Below, in pieces: positions 31,539 to 40,473 of a DNA stretch of 40,747 nucleotides. The notes beneath the pieces are model-generated. The model was not told where the DNA came from. It was given only the letters and a program-made list of their open reading frames with translations, and searched no databases. Each line of letters opens with the position of its first letter. Position 1 is the first letter of the stretch. Origin of the DNA: a virus; IMG/VR virus record IMGVR_UViG_3300006922_000057, positions 1-40,747 of that record; one strand, given 5' to 3'. The position numbers were made by a program, and so were the translations under genes.

Positions 31539-33002
31539 TTAAGCTCCTTTAAATAACACAAAGTTATTAGCAGCTTGAGTTACTAAACATCTTTCAGATA
31601 AGAAATTAACTCTCATAACGTCAAGATCAGAAGTGTAAGCTCCACCTACAGATCCAGTGATCCAAGACTTCATCTTTCTATCTTCAGACTCAGAAGCTCT
31701 ATATCTTACATGTAAGAAAGGACGTCTGATGTTTGATCCTAACATTTGATCGTAAACTGTAGTTGTTCCAGCAGGAACCATTACACCATCAATCTCATTA
31801 GATAAACCTCTAGTCGTAGCATCGTTTAGATATTTCCAATCAGTTTTGTAGAAGTCATAAGAACCTCTTCTAAAACCTGAAAATCCAAAGTTTAATGCCA
31901 TATCACCATCATTCTCAAATAATCCGAAAGAAGCAGCTTGAGTAGAAGCAAATCCACCATTAACAGCAGCGATCATATCGTCGAAATCAAGAGCAGTAGC
32001 TCTAGATAAGAATAACATGTTTTCTTCAATAGCACCTTGCTTGTCTAGGTTTTTAAGGATTTCATCGAAATCACCTAAAGCACCAGCACCAGGAGCAGCA
32101 GCTCCAGCAAAACCAGAGTATACATTACCTCTTGCTTCGATAGCAGCAAATAAACCTTCAGTACCTTTGATATTTTGAGTTGGAGTACCACCAGTTGGCG
32201 TAAAATTAGTTCCAAAAGCAACTGTTCCAGTCATTTTTTCACCTTCAACCATTGACATCTCCATATAGTCTTCAAATCTTAGTCTAGTTTCAGACTCAGC
32301 TTTTAAATACCATAAGTATCCAGACTGACCATCTTCAGTAGCAACTTCGATCCAACCTATTTGAGCAACATCAGAACCACTTAATTCATAGTTATCTTTA
32401 AGTATAATTGGAGAATTTTTGTAAGTAGTTACACCTGGTTCAATAGCTCCACCCATTCCATTAGTTCCTTTTGGAAACTCAGAACCGTATACAAACAAGC
32501 TATTTGAAGCAGCGCCTGTGATAATTCCAGCAGGAGCAGCGTCATATAACTCACAAGTTAATACAAAACCTGTAGCGTTAATACCAATCACAAGAGCTTT
32601 AGTAGTCACAAGACCAGTAGCATTGTCAGATATTAAAATTGTATTACCAACTCTAACACCAGAAGAAGCCTCAGCACCTTGAGGTGTAATAGTAACAGTT
32701 ACTTGATTATTAGCGACTGCAGCTACCTGTACCGTATCATAAGCTACATGTAATCTATTTTGTTCAGACCAAATAACTTGATCAGATGTCATTGGCATTT
32801 CAGCGCCAACCATTCTCAAGAAACCACCAATAGTTCGGTTTCCGTATCTTTCTACTTCTGCTTCGTAAAGCTCAGGTAGATATTGTTGTGTCCATTGCGA
32901 AAAACCAGCCTTCTGAAAATCGATATAATTATCTTGTACAGCTACTTGATTCGGCATTGGAACTATAGAAGCAGGAAAAGACCCGCTAGTTGCAAAACTC
33001 AT
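31539..33002 (-). CDS. Major capsid protein (487 aa)
   Basis: Assigned from position directly after a scaffold-like gene, from length, and from visibly G/C-richer, biased codon use typical of a highly expressed protein. The N-terminal segment (residues 20-75: VAVQDNYIDFQKAGFSQWTQ; ERYGNRTIGGFLRM) leads into a beta-domain insertion (95-165), a Gly/Ala-rich central region (GAAAPGAGALGDFDEILKNL) and a C-terminal block with RRPFLHVRYRASESEDRKMK. HK97 fold expected by analogy with tailed phages; no single motif proves it. Leader AAAAACAAAATAAAATG. Confidence 0.8.
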   Translation of the reverse strand: MSFATSGSFPASIVPMPNQVAVQDNYIDFQKAGFSQWTQQYLPELYEAEVERYGNRTIGGFLRMVGAEMPMTSDQVIWSEQNRLHVAYDTVQVAAVANNQVTVTITPQGAEASSGVRVGNTILISDNATGLVTTKALVIGINATGFVLTCELYDAAPAGIITGAASNSLFVYGSEFPKGTNGMGGAIEPGVTTYKNSPIILKDNYELSGSDVAQIGWIEVATEDGQSGYLWYLKAESETRLRFEDYMEMSMVEGEKMTGTVAFGTNFTPTGGTPTQNIKGTEGLFAAIEARGNVYSGFAGAAAPGAGALGDFDEILKNLDKQGAIEENMLFLSRATALDFDDMIAAVNGGFASTQAASFGLFENDGDMALNFGFSGFRRGSYDFYKTDWKYLNDATTRGLSNEIDGVMVPAGTTTVYDQMLGSNIRRPFLHVRYRASESEDRKMKSWITGSVGGAYTSDLDVMRVNFLSERCLVTQAANNFVLFKGA

Positions 33003-33024
33003 TTTATTTTGTTTTTAGTTGTTG

Positions 33025-34197
33025 TTATTTTTTTATTTTAAATTTCAACTTAGAACTATCTGCGCCAGTGACAGCTTTCACTTTTAATCCATTAATAAAC
33101 ATATCACCATTAGCTTGTGGCCTTACTTGACCTGTTATATTCTTAGATTTAGCCATCATATCTTTTACAGCGTCGGCTTTACCTTGCTCATAGAAATGAT
33201 TAGCAATAGTGTCTGCATTTTCAGCAGCGTAAATAGCTTTGTGATAACCTACAGTATCAACAACTTCACCCTCATTGTTTAAGAACTTCTTAACAAACGT
33301 GTTTAAGTTTGACTGTTTTTCTGCAACATCATTAGCATTTCCAACATTGTATCTAAATTTCTTTTCACCTACGTTAAACTCGAAACCTTCGAAATTATTA
33401 GTGAAAAACTCATTAGTTTTTGATTGAAACGTTTTATGACGTTGATCAGCTATTTGTTGTTCTTTGTTGTATCTATTGAAAAAGTCTAATGCTTTTTGTT
33501 GGTCCTGAGTTACGCCGGGTCTCAACTTGATTTCGTCGTAGTACTTACTCTTGGTTTCTTCCAAAAAGTTTTTGGCTTTAGCAATTTCTTCTTTGAAGGC
33601 AAGTTTCTTTTTCTTTATATCTCGCTCTTCATCCATATCTTCGTCAAAAGAGAAATTGTCTTCCATTATGAAGTTTATTTCTTCTTGATCTAAATGTGGT
33701 TTAGTATTTTTGTAATATTCTTTAAGCAAAGAATTATCGTCTATATTAGAATAATCTCTATTTAATCTAGCATAATCTTCTATAGTTCCACCTGTTTCTT
33801 CCATAAATGAAACTAGTTTTTCGATGTTTTCAGGTAATGGTTTTCCAGTAACCTTTTCATCTCTTATAGCTTCTTTATATTCTTTCTTAACTTCTTCTAC
33901 TTCTTTAGCAGCTTCTTCAGTTATTTCAGATATTGGAGATATTACTTCTTTTTCTTCTTTAGCTTCAGTGGCAACGACTTTTTCTTCGTGTGTTTCTCCC
34001 ACTTTTTTGCCATCTCCGGATGGTTCTTGTACATCCACTTTCTCTGCGCTTGGCTCTTGAATGGCATCTTCTTTTATTTCTTCTTTTACTTCTTCTTTTT
34101 TACTTAAATCAACTTTATGTACTTTGTTTGATTTAGTTTTTAATGAAGGTTTCTTAACCTTAACTTTCAAAGGTTTTACTTCTTCTTTTTCTGACAT
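33025..34197 (-). CDS. Capsid scaffolding / assembly protein (390 aa)
   Basis: Highly charged, Lys/Glu-rich protein directly upstream of the capsid gene, the usual place for scaffolds. The N-terminal 115 residues are low-complexity acidic/basic repeats (KEEVKEEIKEDAIQEPSAEK). The middle is coiled-coil (KKKLAFKEEIAKAKNFLEET; QQKALDFFNRYNKEQQIADQ). The C-terminus is short and basic (SSKLKFKIKK), suited to binding capsid subunits. No protease domain was seen. Three TATTA units run into its ATG. Confidence 0.7.
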   Translation of the reverse strand: MSEKEEVKPLKVKVKKPSLKTKSNKVHKVDLSKKEEVKEEIKEDAIQEPSAEKVDVQEPSGDGKKVGETHEEKVVATEAKEEKEVISPISEITEEAAKEVEEVKKEYKEAIRDEKVTGKPLPENIEKLVSFMEETGGTIEDYARLNRDYSNIDDNSLLKEYYKNTKPHLDQEEINFIMEDNFSFDEDMDEERDIKKKKLAFKEEIAKAKNFLEETKSKYYDEIKLRPGVTQDQQKALDFFNRYNKEQQIADQRHKTFQSKTNEFFTNNFEGFEFNVGEKKFRYNVGNANDVAEKQSNLNTFVKKFLNNEGEVVDTVGYHKAIYAAENADTIANHFYEQGKADAVKDMMAKSKNITGQVRPQANGDMFINGLKVKAVTGADSSKLKFKIKK

Positions 34198-34211
34198 AAT
34201 ATAATATAATA
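34197..34211 (-). promoter_or_regulatory. (TATTA)3 leader directly before the scaffold start codon
   Basis: Three perfect TATTA units end in the ATG of the scaffold gene, the same arrangement as the four units before the 265-aa gene. The 10 bases upstream (CATTAACTAT) keep the A/T-rich, SD-free character. Possible translation-initiation enhancer or promoter element. Confidence 0.4.
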
Positions 34212-34222
34212 GTTAATGAAAT

Positions 34223-36643
34223 TTACTCAGGCATTAATTCTCCTGGGTTTTGTAAGCTACCCATATCATTATTAGCTAGATCTTGTTTTGCTTCAAAATC
34301 TATAGGTAGTAAATCGTTTTTTCTTTGAGAAATCATCTCGCTTTGTTGAGTTGCTTGGATTTTAGTTCTTTTATCTTTTCTATCTTCAATCTCTTGTTCT
34401 TTACTTTTTTGAACTTGAATCTCCATTTGTTTAAGCTGCATATCAAACTGGAACTTCATCTGAAGAATCTGCTTGTCAAGTTCTCCTTTTTGCTGCATCT
34501 TGTTTATATCAAACTGAGATTTAGCTTGTTCTACTTGCATTTCAGACTCTGTTAAAGCTTGTTGTTTTTGCATTTCAGCTTGAGCTGTTCTTTCAGCTAA
34601 TTCAGCGTTAGCATTAGTCTGCTGTTGTACTTGAGCAGCTTGTTGCTGTTGTTTTATTTTAAGTCTTTTGGCTTTTCTTTGTTTTAGCATTTGATTAGCC
34701 AACTTAAGATTATTTATACCTCTTAAGTCTATAGCGTCATCTAAGTCTATTTGACCTGATTTTAAAGCTATTTGAATGTTTTGTTCTAAAACTTGTTTTT
34801 CTTCTTCGTCTGGTTCTAAATTTAAAAATATTCCAAACTCATACATGTTTAAATCTGCAAGCTCTTCCAAAGTACCTACATTAAATCTAGATATACTGTT
34901 TTCTAAAGTTTGTTTAGTTAATGGAAACTCTAAAGAGTCAGCTACTCTTAAACTTATATTTTCACACGTTTTAACAGTCATATACATCATAGCTTGAAGT
35001 AAATGTCTTGTAGCCGTGTTTGAGTTAGCCGCTGCTAACTTCTGTAAACCTACTAGAGAGTTTTTATCAGGTGTTGATCCATCTCTAGCTTCGTTCAAAC
35101 CGGTAACATCTCGTATCATTTGTAAGTAATACTGATAAGTTTGTATTAAGCTTTGTATTTTGGCTCCACCTGAACCTGTTTGTAATTCTTGTATAGGAAC
35201 TTTACCTCTATTAATATCGCCATCTTGTGTTAACGATCTACCTACAATAGAACCAGTTTGAAAATACATATTTAAAGCTTCAGCTGGATTGTAGTTAGTT
35301 CCATTACCTAAATCAACCTCTGCTAAACCATCCATATCTAAATAAACACCATCTGGCACAACTCTAGATAATACTTGTTGCAGTTTAAGATGTGTTAACT
35401 GAATCATATCAGCAAAGCCTGTTATTTTACTAACGGTAGATTCAATACGGCCTTTGTACATTCTAGGAGCACATATATTGTAGTTCATTCTAACTTTATT
35501 TATGTTAGAATTAGGCCTTGTCATATTTTCCGCTAGTTCCCATTTTAACATCATAGGATGTCCTAATATTTTTGCTCCACTATATAATGTTTCGATAGTT
35601 CTAGAAACTCTATTAAACTTCTCGCTTTCAGGCGGATTAAAAGTATCAGGCTTTTGTAATGCTTTTTCTAAACCCGTAGGTGTTTGTTTTATTTTAAAAA
35701 CTTGATCAGAGTAAGTCTTATATTCAAAATATAATACTTGTACGGTTAAATCATCTTGTTTACCACTCCAATTTCTTAAATATTCTTGATTACCAGGGTA
35801 TTTCTGTATAGTTTGAAGTTCTTGATCTGTTAAGTATGGAAATTCCATTTTTAAATCTGATATATAAACAGACTTTACTTCACCAACATAATATATGTCT
35901 TCAAAGTTAGGATCTTCCGTGTAAGAATAAACTAAAGAAGCTGGGTCTACGTAATCTACAACAACCCCTTCAGCTTTATTCCAAGTTGTTTTAACTGCTG
36001 ATATACCAAGCGTTACTAAGTCTTGACAAAACCTCTTTTTTATAGAGTCGTATTTGTTTTTATTTAATATATCTTTTATAACTTCTTCTTCGGCTATTTC
36101 GATTGACTGTTTGTAATCTAGTTGTAAATGTAATTTTACTTCATCTTCGTTTTCTAAACCTAATTCTCTAACTTCTTTAGACAATATTTCAACCCCCAAC
36201 TCTTTCTCCATTTGTTGAATTAGCTCTAACTCTCTAACATCTCTTAACAACGTAGATGCGTAATCAGTTCTTGATTTCAAAGAAAATGGATCAACACTAA
36301 AAGCGCTTATTTCATAATTTCTTTGAGTCATTCCATTAACGACAATATCTACAAACTTAGATATTATTGGAACTGGCTTCCAGTCTAAGTTTAGATATGA
36401 TAAATCACCATTAATAGCTAGTTCATCTTTATACTTTTGAACAGGTTGCTCACCTCTTGCATACAGTCTTAAGCTGTGGTAGTTATTATAATTAGTTGCG
36501 TATCCATTATTACCACGACCATTATTTCTAAACCATTCACCCTCAATCGCTCTACCGACAGCAAGTCCATAATCTAAAGTAGCTTTCTCTGCGTCAGGTA
36601 CCACCTGATCCGGGAATGAACTATTATTAGTAGTATAAATCAT
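34223..36643 (-). CDS. Portal protein (806 aa)
   Basis: Dodecameric DNA gate at the capsid vertex (family role). Long portal of the Bacteroidetes-phage/crAss-like size class. Visible: crown/wing-like N-terminal helices; KRFCQDLVTLGISAVKTTWN and YVDPASLVYSYTEDPNFEDI (beta/DPxxl block common to portals); IQTYQYYLQMIRDVTGLNEA followed by RDGSTPDKNSLVGLQKLAAA, typical of portal stem/clip regions. From about 650 on is a very long Gln/Lys/Glu coiled coil (LKIKQQQQAAQVQQQ; EMQVEQAKSQFDINKMQQKG) that could form the internal barrel. Lies 4 bases after TerL. Confidence 0.8.
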   Translation of the reverse strand: MIYTTNNSSFPDQVVPDAEKATLDYGLAVGRAIEGEWFRNNGRGNNGYATNYNNYHSLRLYARGEQPVQKYKDELAINGDLSYLNLDWKPVPIISKFVDIVVNGMTQRNYEISAFSVDPFSLKSRTDYASTLLRDVRELELIQQMEKELGVEILSKEVRELGLENEDEVKLHLQLDYKQSIEIAEEEVIKDILNKNKYDSIKKRFCQDLVTLGISAVKTTWNKAEGVVVDYVDPASLVYSYTEDPNFEDIYYVGEVKSVYISDLKMEFPYLTDQELQTIQKYPGNQEYLRNWSGKQDDLTVQVLYFEYKTYSDQVFKIKQTPTGLEKALQKPDTFNPPESEKFNRVSRTIETLYSGAKILGHPMMLKWELAENMTRPNSNINKVRMNYNICAPRMYKGRIESTVSKITGFADMIQLTHLKLQQVLSRVVPDGVYLDMDGLAEVDLGNGTNYNPAEALNMYFQTGSIVGRSLTQDGDINRGKVPIQELQTGSGGAKIQSLIQTYQYYLQMIRDVTGLNEARDGSTPDKNSLVGLQKLAAANSNTATRHLLQAMMYMTVKTCENISLRVADSLEFPLTKQTLENSISRFNVGTLEELADLNMYEFGIFLNLEPDEEEKQVLEQNIQIALKSGQIDLDDAIDLRGINNLKLANQMLKQRKAKRLKIKQQQQAAQVQQQTNANAELAERTAQAEMQKQQALTESEMQVEQAKSQFDINKMQQKGELDKQILQMKFQFDMQLKQMEIQVQKSKEQEIEDRKDKRTKIQATQQSEMISQRKNDLLPIDFEAKQDLANNDMGSLQNPGELMPE

Positions 36644-36647
36644 CTAT

Positions 36648-38873
36648 TTATTTTATTATTTTTGAAGTTACCCCATCATTGTTATATCTTTTAATACCTA
36701 AACTAATAGGTTGATATTTTCTTTCAGGATTAGGTCTGTATCTATTTTTGTTACAAGCCATTATAGCTAAACCAGAGCTTATAGTAGCATCGAACTTAGT
36801 TCTGTTATTAATATTAAACCTCCCCCAGTCTTCTAGGGTTTTTTGAAAGTACATATCTCCATAACCTTCTTGAAGTATACCTATGTATTGTTCTATATAA
36901 GATTCAATTGCAGCAGCATGTGCTTGTTTAATGTCTTCACTTGAGTTAGGTATTCCACCTATTTCTTTTTCTGTTGTAGAAAGTTTATTCCAAATTTTAT
37001 CAGGACGATTCATTGAAAAACCTCTATAACCTCTACGTTTAAAGTAGTATAATAATCTTGGTTTGTTATTTTCAGCAAGTATAGGCATACCGTAAAATAC
37101 ACAAGCCATTAACACATCTTCAAAGAATATCTCAGCTGTTTGAGGTCTTGATATATATTCTAAAAAGAAATGATTAGGCGGCGCATCTTCCATACTAAAC
37201 TTTGTTAAGCCATGTAATGCTCCGTTAGATCCTTTACCATCTACTGTACCTGATATATCATAGCTATCACAACCAAAAGCTCCAATGTGTTCGTTTCCAG
37301 GACTCTTAAGCCCATTATTTACTATCACTCGATTTTGTAAGTTTTTAGGTGGTACCCAAGATATTAAAAACCTACCATCTTTATTAGGCATAAAAGAAAC
37401 TCTTGTATCCTTAATACCATTTTCCCACATGAAGCTCCCTCTAGTTACAGAAGATACATTGTTCATTTCAAGATTATAATCTATTTGTTGATATATCTTG
37501 GTTAAGTTAAATAATGTGTTTTTAGCTTCGTCTCTGAATGCATGAGCTTCAGTTCTTGGAAACTGTCTATAGTATTCGTTTAATCCGTCTGTGTCGTCTT
37601 TAAGTCCATCAACTTCGTTTTCCCAGTGCTCAATAACTCCGATTGTAATTGGTTCACCATCAACTCCTTTGACTGGACTCTTTTGTCTAGTGAAGACAGG
37701 AAGTCCAAAAGTATCCATGAATCCTTCGTAGTTCCATTCCATAGGGATGAAAAGAGAGTAGAGGCCAGAAGATGTTTGTCCGTTTCTATTTCTTTTAGTA
37801 ACGTCTGAATTGTAGTATAATTTTTTGAAGTTGTCTCCACCTTTATCTAAAGCATTTGAAGTTGAGCCCATCATACACTTGCCCACGATTCTTGATCCTA
37901 GTCTTAATGTAGTTTTTGTAACTCTCCAGTTATTTAATATATTATCAGGTCTTTCCCATTTACCACTTTCATCATGAGCTAATAGTTTTAGCTTTTCACC
38001 ATCGTAAGAGTTGTCACCTGTATTTTTCCAGTCAATAGTTGTATCTAATCCTTCTAGTTCTCTAAGCTGTTCATTCGACTCAAGCTTTCTTCTAGTAAGC
38101 TTTGATGCCGGAACACGATATGCCAACTCAGTTTTTGGCCTGTCCATACCATCTTGAATGGGTTTAAAGAAGAACGGGTAGTTGACTGATATGGGTACAA
38201 CTTTATCTGTAAACATTTTTTTGGCGTCCGAACCAGACTTGGACAATATACCGAATCTAGCATCGGAAGATATTGTAGCTTGGTTAACAAGTTCCGCTGA
38301 CGACATAAAAGAGAATCCAGATCGTCTGTTTTTAAGGTAGCACATTCCGTAACATCTTGTATCTGCTTTACATGCTTCCCAAAATATAAAGAAGAGTCTA
38401 TTTGCTTCTCTATAGTCTGGTGCTCCAATATCGATCTTTGACCATTGGAGGTACATGTAATGAGTACCAGTAATGTAATTAGCCATGCCGTTATTGTAAA
38501 ACCAATAACCATTTTCTCGCCTTTTGAATTCTTCGTCGATGTAATCATACCACTTTTCTTTAAATTCAGCTGGGTATTCTTCCCAGTCAAATCTACTTTT
38601 GATTTTACTTAATTCTTTTGGGTAGTCTTGTCTTTCCCAGTATTGTTCCGCTTTTTTATCGCTTCGTTTAAACGGTTCATCTGTTGCCGGTAAAGCAATC
38701 CTGAGATCTTGTATTTCAATGATTTGTCCAATTTTTCCAGTTTTACTTATTACTATAAAATCATAATCAGAGTTATAACCATACTCCCATTTTTTAAATC
38801 TATTGTTTTTAGCTAATATCTTAGGATTTACAACGTCCTTAATTTCTTTCCAAAGTGCTTGTTCGTAACTCAC
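36648..38873 (-). CDS. Terminase large subunit (741 aa)
   Basis: DNA-packaging motor and nuclease. It starts at GTG, overlapping the TGA of the preceding gene (GTGA). ATPase: deviant Walker A KNRRSGFS (181-188), Walker B LKLLAHDE (295-302), coupling-motif-like MGSTS (335-339), and the TerL-typical YYRQFPRTEAHAF (434-446). Nuclease (RNase H-like) begins with FGCDSYD (533-539), with FEDVLMACVFYGMPILAENN later. The length and motifs resemble large terminases of crAss-like and Cellulophaga podoviruses more than T7. Several long out-of-frame ORFs in its 5' half reflect local composition and are not genes. Confidence 0.85.
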   Translation of the reverse strand: MSYEQALWKEIKDVVNPKILAKNNRFKKWEYGYNSDYDFIVISKTGKIGQIIEIQDLRIALPATDEPFKRSDKKAEQYWERQDYPKELSKIKSRFDWEEYPAEFKEKWYDYIDEEFKRRENGYWFYNNGMANYITGTHYMYLQWSKIDIGAPDYREANRLFFIFWEACKADTRCYGMCYLKNRRSGFSFMSSAELVNQATISSDARFGILSKSGSDAKKMFTDKVVPISVNYPFFFKPIQDGMDRPKTELAYRVPASKLTRRKLESNEQLRELEGLDTTIDWKNTGDNSYDGEKLKLLAHDESGKWERPDNILNNWRVTKTTLRLGSRIVGKCMMGSTSNALDKGGDNFKKLYYNSDVTKRNRNGQTSSGLYSLFIPMEWNYEGFMDTFGLPVFTRQKSPVKGVDGEPITIGVIEHWENEVDGLKDDTDGLNEYYRQFPRTEAHAFRDEAKNTLFNLTKIYQQIDYNLEMNNVSSVTRGSFMWENGIKDTRVSFMPNKDGRFLISWVPPKNLQNRVIVNNGLKSPGNEHIGAFGCDSYDISGTVDGKGSNGALHGLTKFSMEDAPPNHFFLEYISRPQTAEIFFEDVLMACVFYGMPILAENNKPRLLYYFKRRGYRGFSMNRPDKIWNKLSTTEKEIGGIPNSSEDIKQAHAAAIESYIEQYIGILQEGYGDMYFQKTLEDWGRFNINNRTKFDATISSGLAIMACNKNRYRPNPERKYQPISLGIKRYNNDGVTSKIIK

Positions 38874-39145
38874 TTACTTCTCCCTTCTGCAAAACCTCTA
38901 AAAGACTTTTGTTCTTTAACTTCTTTTGGTTTTTCATTTAGTATATCTTCTTCTTGTTGAATACGATTAAGTATTTCAAAAGCATCAAATATAGCTAACT
39001 TTTTAGTAGCGGCAGCATTCTTTAATCTATCAGCGCTTACATCGTCGTCTGAGTCTACAATCTTTTCTTTTGCTACCTTTATAAGTTCCTCAACTGCTTT
39101 TTGCCCAGCTTGGATTATTTTCTTCTTCGTTTCCTTGGTATTCAT
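38870..39145 (-). CDS. Candidate small terminase subunit (91 aa)
   Basis: Small, charged helical protein directly before TerL and overlapping its start by 4 bases, the usual place of TerS. Helices: KKKIIQAGQKAVEELIKVAK (8-27) and the block RLKNAAATKKLAIFDAFEIL (40-59); the tail is basic (SFRGFAEGRSK). No classical HTH can be shown. The only ATG gives a 56-base overlap with the preceding gene, so a later non-ATG start is possible. Function from context. Confidence 0.5.
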   Translation of the reverse strand: MNTKETKKKIIQAGQKAVEELIKVAKEKIVDSDDDVSADRLKNAAATKKLAIFDAFEILNRIQQEEDILNEKPKEVKEQKSFRGFAEGRSK

Positions 39146-39683
39146 GAGTTAAAGCTATATCATTTGATTTCATACAATAAAGTCGTTCACCATCTATTAT
39201 AAATTCAAACTCAGAATTTGGGGTAAACGTAATAAGTGTTCCAGGGGTGATTCCTAGCGCTTCTAATGAACTATTACTATATTTCATTATACCAACGTTA
39301 GGTTGCTCTTTCCTGTTCTCTAATAAGTTTTGGTTTTTAAGTGGTTTTACAAAACAATAATCTAAATGTGGTTTAAGATTATACATGTATATTTGTTCTT
39401 GTGAAACAAAATATAAGTCATCTTTGAAAAAGGTTGAACTATTTCTTTCATTACCTTTTTGATCATACCATCTTCTAAATATATTATGATGTACGTAAAG
39501 CTCATCACCTACTTTTATCTTTGAGGTGTAAGCCGCTGGAGTAGATACAACAGCAGCTTTTTTACTAACAAACCTATGGTTTTCAATACCTGTATTAATG
39601 ATGAGTGTTTTATCATCAACTTTTTTAATATTGTCATACCTTTCATTTAAAGGTTTTACAATAAAGCTATATAAGCTTTTCAT
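39090..39683 (-). CDS. Tandem GroES-like co-chaperonin (197 aa)
   Basis: Two Cpn10-like units appear in one chain. Unit 1 (about 6-100): FIVKPLNERYDN, a region comparable with the mobile loop, AAVVSTPAAYTSKIKVGDEL (the G-V-V..P......vk.GD.V core of GroES), YVHHNIFRRWY, then QEQIYMYN. Unit 2 (about 104-185): DYCFVKPLKN, GIMKYSNSSLEALGITPGTL, ITFTPNSEFEFIIDGERLYC, MKSNDIAL. The tail ends EEENNPSWAKSS. If correct it would help host GroEL fold the capsid protein, as T4 gp31 does. It sits just upstream of the packaging/head genes. Shares one base with the previous stop (TAATG). Confidence 0.6.
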   Translation of the reverse strand: MKSLYSFIVKPLNERYDNIKKVDDKTLIINTGIENHRFVSKKAAVVSTPAAYTSKIKVGDELYVHHNIFRRWYDQKGNERNSSTFFKDDLYFVSQEQIYMYNLKPHLDYCFVKPLKNQNLLENRKEQPNVGIMKYSNSSLEALGITPGTLITFTPNSEFEFIIDGERLYCMKSNDIALTHEYQGNEEENNPSWAKSS

Positions 39684-39910
39684 TAGTACTTTAAATCGTA
39701 CTCTACAGATATTGCCATATTAGCGTTAAACTTTTTCCAAGGCAAGACTTCATCATTTTTAGTTATAAAAATATTATATGACTGATCTTGATCTTCAAAA
39801 AGAATATCACTAATAGTATGTCCACCGTATACTTCCTGACCAGTTGAATAATGCATTGCATCGTTCTTGTAGTCAGAACCTATACTAATCTTCCTTATTA
39901 CTTTCGACAT
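39683..39910 (-). CDS. Conserved-looking phage protein, unknown function (75 aa)
   Basis: No assigned domain. The compact beta-rich protein has stretches typical of a small conserved marine phage family: ISIGSDYKNDAMHYSTGQEV, a hydrophobic middle, and the C-terminus WKKFNANMAISVEYDLKY. It overlaps the coiled-coil gene upstream by 26 bases and abuts the GroES-like gene, so it is co-expressed with the head genes. Confidence 0.55.
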   Translation of the reverse strand: MSKVIRKISIGSDYKNDAMHYSTGQEVYGGHTISDILFEDQDQSYNIFITKNDEVLPWKKFNANMAISVEYDLKY

Positions 39911-40133
39911 CTTCTTCTATCTTAGTATAAGTACCATCTTCAACATTAATATTGATAGCACCATACTCAGCTTCTAAAACCTCTTTGTAATCTTCTATTT
40001 CTTTATTAGCTCCAGCTATTTCATGAAGTAATCCATGCTTTTGGCTTTCTAATAATCCGATGTTGTGAACAAGCTCGTTAAGCTGTTTTTGTTGCTCTTG
40101 AATTAATAATAATTCTTCTTCTTTAATTTTCAT
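39885..40133 (-). CDS. Coiled-coil phage protein, unknown function (82 aa)
   Basis: Almost entirely heptad-patterned helix over residues 4-60 (LLLIQEQQKQLNELVHNIGL; ESQKHGLLHEIAGANKEIED), then a short conserved-looking tail YGAININVEDGTYTKIEED. It probably oligomerises, perhaps as a scaffold- or prefoldin-like accessory. Leader AATTAAATCAAATCAAATG closely resembles that of the primase-helicase gene and lacks an SD. Confidence 0.55.
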   Translation of the reverse strand: MKIKEEELLLIQEQQKQLNELVHNIGLLESQKHGLLHEIAGANKEIEDYKEVLEAEYGAININVEDGTYTKIEEDVESNKED

Positions 40134-40161
40134 TTGATTTGATTTAATTGTTTGTTTTTAT

Positions 40162-40413
40162 TTACTCTCCTGGTCCTGGTTCAGCAGGTGTCCATTCTGG
40201 AGTAGCTAATAAGACTAATATCTCTTCATGAGTATAAGTCCCAACAGGTGTCAACGAACCGTTTGTAATAAAGCTAGGCTCTACCTGAAAAGACAAAACA
40301 CCCTCTGTGTTAGCTACGTTTCTTCTCATTGTTTGAGCAGAAGACTGATTCACTTGACTGAACAAAACTGCGTTTGTATCAGATAAGTTAATTACTACAT
40401 AAGTTGTTGCCAT
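40162..40413 (-). CDS. Small phage protein of unknown function (83 aa)
   Basis: No recognised domain. Mixed alpha/beta: strand-forming N-terminus TTYVVINLSDTNAVLFSQV, a basic middle, and the end GTYTHEEILVLLATPEWTPA, a small conserved-looking motif. It lies 28 bases before the coiled-coil gene and is the first complete gene after the LamG-like fragment. The leader TAACAAATAACAATTAAACAATG is A-rich; a TATAAATA element lies about 30 bases upstream of the start. Confidence 0.5.
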   Translation of the reverse strand: MATTYVVINLSDTNAVLFSQVNQSSAQTMRRNVANTEGVLSFQVEPSFITNGSLTPVGTYTHEEILVLLATPEWTPAEPGPGE

Positions 40414-40442
40414 TGTTTAATTGTTATTTGTTAATTACTTGT

Positions 40443-40450
40443 TATTTATA
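40443..40450 (-). promoter_or_regulatory. Candidate late-promoter element TATAAATA
   Basis: In the 60-base gap between the LamG-like gene and the 83-aa gene the - strand reads AAGTAAATATATAAATAACAAG. This contains the exact T4 late-promoter consensus TATAAATA, flanked by two copies of ACAAGTAA. T4 late promoters are read by a small sigma-like factor without a -35 element. This phage encodes a compact sigma factor. A/T-richness makes chance occurrence easy, so confidence is low. Confidence 0.3.
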
Positions 40451-40473
40451 TATTTACTTGTTTTATTTTTTTT

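Noticed and set aside
37580-38590. Long - strand ORFs of 86 and 178 codons inside the terminase gene
   Set aside because: They lie in another frame of a gene with clear ATPase and nuclease motifs, have no domain or leader, and reflect the local composition.
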